14,680 nt of DNA from an uncultured Eubacteriales bacterium (GTDB taxonomy: Bacteria > Bacillota > Clostridia > Lachnospirales > Lachnospiraceae): assembly GCA_900545455.1 (NCBI GenBank), contig UQZF01000054.1, positions 1 through 14,680 on the forward strand. Direction: 5' to 3'. The position numbers were made by a program, and so were the translations under genes. Of this stretch, positions 13,150 through 14,680 are shown in pieces (the first letter of the stretch is position 1; the number at the start of each line of letters is the position of its first letter). A model generated the notes under the pieces. It made no database searches. It saw nothing but the letters and a program-made list of their open reading frames with translations, and had not been told where the DNA came from.

Positions 13150-14493
13150 ATGGCAAAGGATATGACAAAGGGCAGAATACTGCCGCAGATGACAGCATTT
13201 GCGATACCACTGATACTGGGGAATTTATTTCAGATTTTATATAATGCTACCGATTCAATAATAGTCGGACAGTTCGTCGGAGACGATGCGCTCGCGGCGG
13301 TAGGAACTGCGGGGCCTATAATGAACATGGCGATTCTTTTTATCAGCGGAATGTGTATGGGCGCGGGCATTTTGATGAGCACGCTCTACGGCGCTAAGGA
13401 TATGAAGAATCTCGAGAAACAGATAAGCACCACATTGATAGGCGGACTTATCTTTTCACTTATGGTAGCGGCACTTATGATAGCACTTGCGGTGCCGATA
13501 TTAAGGCTTATCAACTCTCCGGAGGAGATTATTGACAGTGCGGCGGTGTATTTGAGAGTCGTATTTTTGGGACTTATTTTTACCTTTATATATAATTTTC
13601 TTGCGAACACCCTGAGAGCACTCGGTGACAGCAAGACACCGCTTTATTTTCTCGTAATAAGTGCGTTTTTAAATGTTGCGTGCGACTTGATTTTTGTTGT
13701 TTTTCTAAAGCTTGGAGTTATGGGGAGTGCCGTGGCTACGGTGCTCTCGGAGGCTATGTGCTGTCTGTGCTGCGGAATATATGTAAAACTTAAAGTGCCG
13801 ATTCTATGCCTCGGAAAAAAGTGGCGTGTTTTTGAAAGAAAGGTTCTCTGGAAAACATTCTCATACGGAATCACAAGCGCGCTTCAGCAGATGTGCGTGC
13901 AGCTCGGAAAGATTCTTGTGCAGGCGATAATAAATGTGCAGGGAGTTGCGTTTATCGCAGCGTTCACCGCAATCAACAGGGTGGACGATTTTGTGCTCTC
14001 GCCTGAGGGAAATATCGCACATGCGACGACAACCTTCATCGCGCAGAACCGCGGTGCGGGAAACGTGGAGCGTGTAAAAAAAGGCTACCGATGCGGAATA
14101 ATCATGGAGGTGGTGTTTTCCGTCGTCGTAAGTGTGATTGTATTCTTTGCGGCGAGACCGCTCATGAGGCTGTTCGTTACCGAGGACAGCGCGGAGGTTG
14201 TCGCTCTCGGCGTGTCATATCTTAAAGTCATAGCATTTATGTACATAATGCCTGCGCTCACGAACATTGTACAGGGTTTTTTCAGGGGAATGGGCGACTT
14301 GAAGGTCACGCTCATAAGCACGATAACCAACATGGGGGTGCGCGTCATTGCGGCACATATCCTCATAAGCATGATGGGAAAAGGTTTTTCGGCACTTGCG
14401 TGGTCAAATTTCTGGGGCTGGGTGTTCATGCTCCTGTTTGAGGTGCCGCTGCTTGTGCGTAATATGAGAAAGCTCGGAAGAGGAGAATTGTAG
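13150..14493 (+). CDS. MATE-family multidrug/cation antiporter
   Basis: A 447-residue polytopic membrane protein with about 12 predicted transmembrane helices in two MatE halves (about 15-175 and 235-395). Signature pieces are MTAFAIPLILGNLFQILYNA (14-33), TDSIIVGQFVGDDALAAVGT (34-53), NFLANTLRALGDSKTPLYF (149-167) and, in the second half, FFRGMGDLKVTL. MATE proteins export drugs or metabolites using a Na+ or H+ gradient; the substrate cannot be predicted. A cysteine cluster, CCLCC (204-208), lies in a helix near the end of the first half. AAGGAAG (13136-13142) is 7 nt before the ATG. The gene follows ylqH by 23 nt and ends 1 nt before the yraN start, so it appears inserted into the conserved row yet expressed with it. 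Confidence 0.93.
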   Translation: MAKDMTKGRILPQMTAFAIPLILGNLFQILYNATDSIIVGQFVGDDALAAVGTAGPIMNMAILFISGMCMGAGILMSTLYGAKDMKNLEKQISTTLIGGLIFSLMVAALMIALAVPILRLINSPEEIIDSAAVYLRVVFLGLIFTFIYNFLANTLRALGDSKTPLYFLVISAFLNVACDLIFVVFLKLGVMGSAVATVLSEAMCCLCCGIYVKLKVPILCLGKKWRVFERKVLWKTFSYGITSALQQMCVQLGKILVQAIINVQGVAFIAAFTAINRVDDFVLSPEGNIAHATTTFIAQNRGAGNVERVKKGYRCGIIMEVVFSVVVSVIVFFAARPLMRLFVTEDSAEVVALGVSYLKVIAFMYIMPALTNIVQGFFRGMGDLKVTLISTITNMGVRVIAAHILISMMGKGFSALAWSNFWGWVFMLLFEVPLLVRNMRKLGRGEL

Positions 14494-14494
14494 G

Positions 14495-14680
14495 GTGAAT
14501 ACAAGGGGAATAGGGGACAGATACGAAAATATTGCTGCCGACTATCTTGTGAAAAAGGGCTACAGGATAGTTGAGCGCAATTACAGAAATAAGCTTGGAG
14601 AGATTGATATTATTGCCGAGACTCCGGACGATGTGCTTGTGTATATAGAGGTAAAATACAGAAGCAATGAGATGCATGGT
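14495..14680 (+). CDS. yraN: YraN family (UPF0102) nuclease-fold protein, N-terminal part
   Basis: The first 62 residues of a UPF0102/YraN protein, cut by the window end (full length is usually about 115-125). Visible are GDRYENIAADYLVKKGYRIV (7-26), the GEIDIIA motif (35-41) and YIEVKYRS (50-57). E36/D38 and E52-V-K54 form the PD-(D/E)xK-like metal site of the Holliday-junction-resolvase fold. A nuclease role is inferred from fold. The start is GTG at 14495, with AGAGGAG (14479-14485) inside the end of the MATE gene and only 1 nt between the MATE stop and this start, implying translational coupling. yraN usually lies close to rnhB; here three genes separate them. Confidence 0.92.
   Translation, partial: MNTRGIGDRYENIAADYLVKKGYRIVERNYRNKLGEIDIIAETPDDVLVYIEVKYRSNEMHG

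Noticed and set aside
1..14680. CRISPR array, tRNA or rRNA genes, insertion sequences
   Set aside because: No regularly spaced repeats, tRNA-like cloverleaf, rRNA-like segment, transposase or terminal inverted repeats were seen on either strand.

Overview
The window reads as a chromosomal stretch from a Clostridia-class Firmicute, most likely a Lachnospiraceae-type gut anaerobe. This rests on the conserved Gram-positive order ylxM-ffh-rpsP-khpA-rimM-trmD ... rplS-lepB-rbgA-rnhB-(ylqG-ylqH)-yraN, strong AGGAGG ribosome binding sites, sigma-A-type promoters, and a strong bias for AAG, GAG and AGA codons in the ribosomal protein genes. The genus is inference; no rRNA gene is present.

Layout. 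(1) 1-173, minus strand: 5' end of a nitroreductase-family gene, divergent from the main operon; each side has a clear promoter. (2) 384-4062: housekeeping operon for co-translational protein targeting and translation. It encodes YlxM and Ffh (signal recognition particle), S16, the KH-domain RNA-binding protein KhpA, the 16S maturation factor RimM and the tRNA m1G37 methyltransferase TrmD, and ends in a strong intrinsic terminator. (3) 4115-8197: an accessory insert where rplS would normally follow. It carries a hipB-hipA toxin-antitoxin pair behind a promoter flanked by two palindromic operator-like sites, then an 823-residue lipoprotein with a C-terminal extracellular solute-binding domain. 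(4) 8224-8741: rplS as its own unit, with a near-ideal promoter, a structured leader resembling the L19 leader family, and a terminator. (5) 8777-11087: lepB (signal peptidase I), rbgA (50S assembly GTPase) and rnhB (ribonuclease HII). (6) 11109-13126: the most intriguing part, a protein with a FliK-type C-terminal domain paired with a 98-residue stand-alone homologue of the cytoplasmic tail of FlhB, lying in a ribosome-biogenesis neighbourhood with no other flagellar or type III secretion gene. (7) 13150-14680: a MATE-family efflux pump, then the start of yraN, cut by the window end.

How they work together: most genes serve ribosome assembly, tRNA/rRNA maturation and protein export (Ffh, LepB). 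The hipBA and lipoprotein genes look like later additions. The FliK-like/FlhB-like pair keeps two parts that interact in the flagellar hook-length switch, but the FlhB-like partner lacks the NPTH self-cleavage motif. I regard it as the best candidate here for an incompletely described system. Similar genes (ylqG, ylqH) are known by sequence in Bacillus subtilis at the same chromosomal position, so the pair is poorly understood rather than wholly new.
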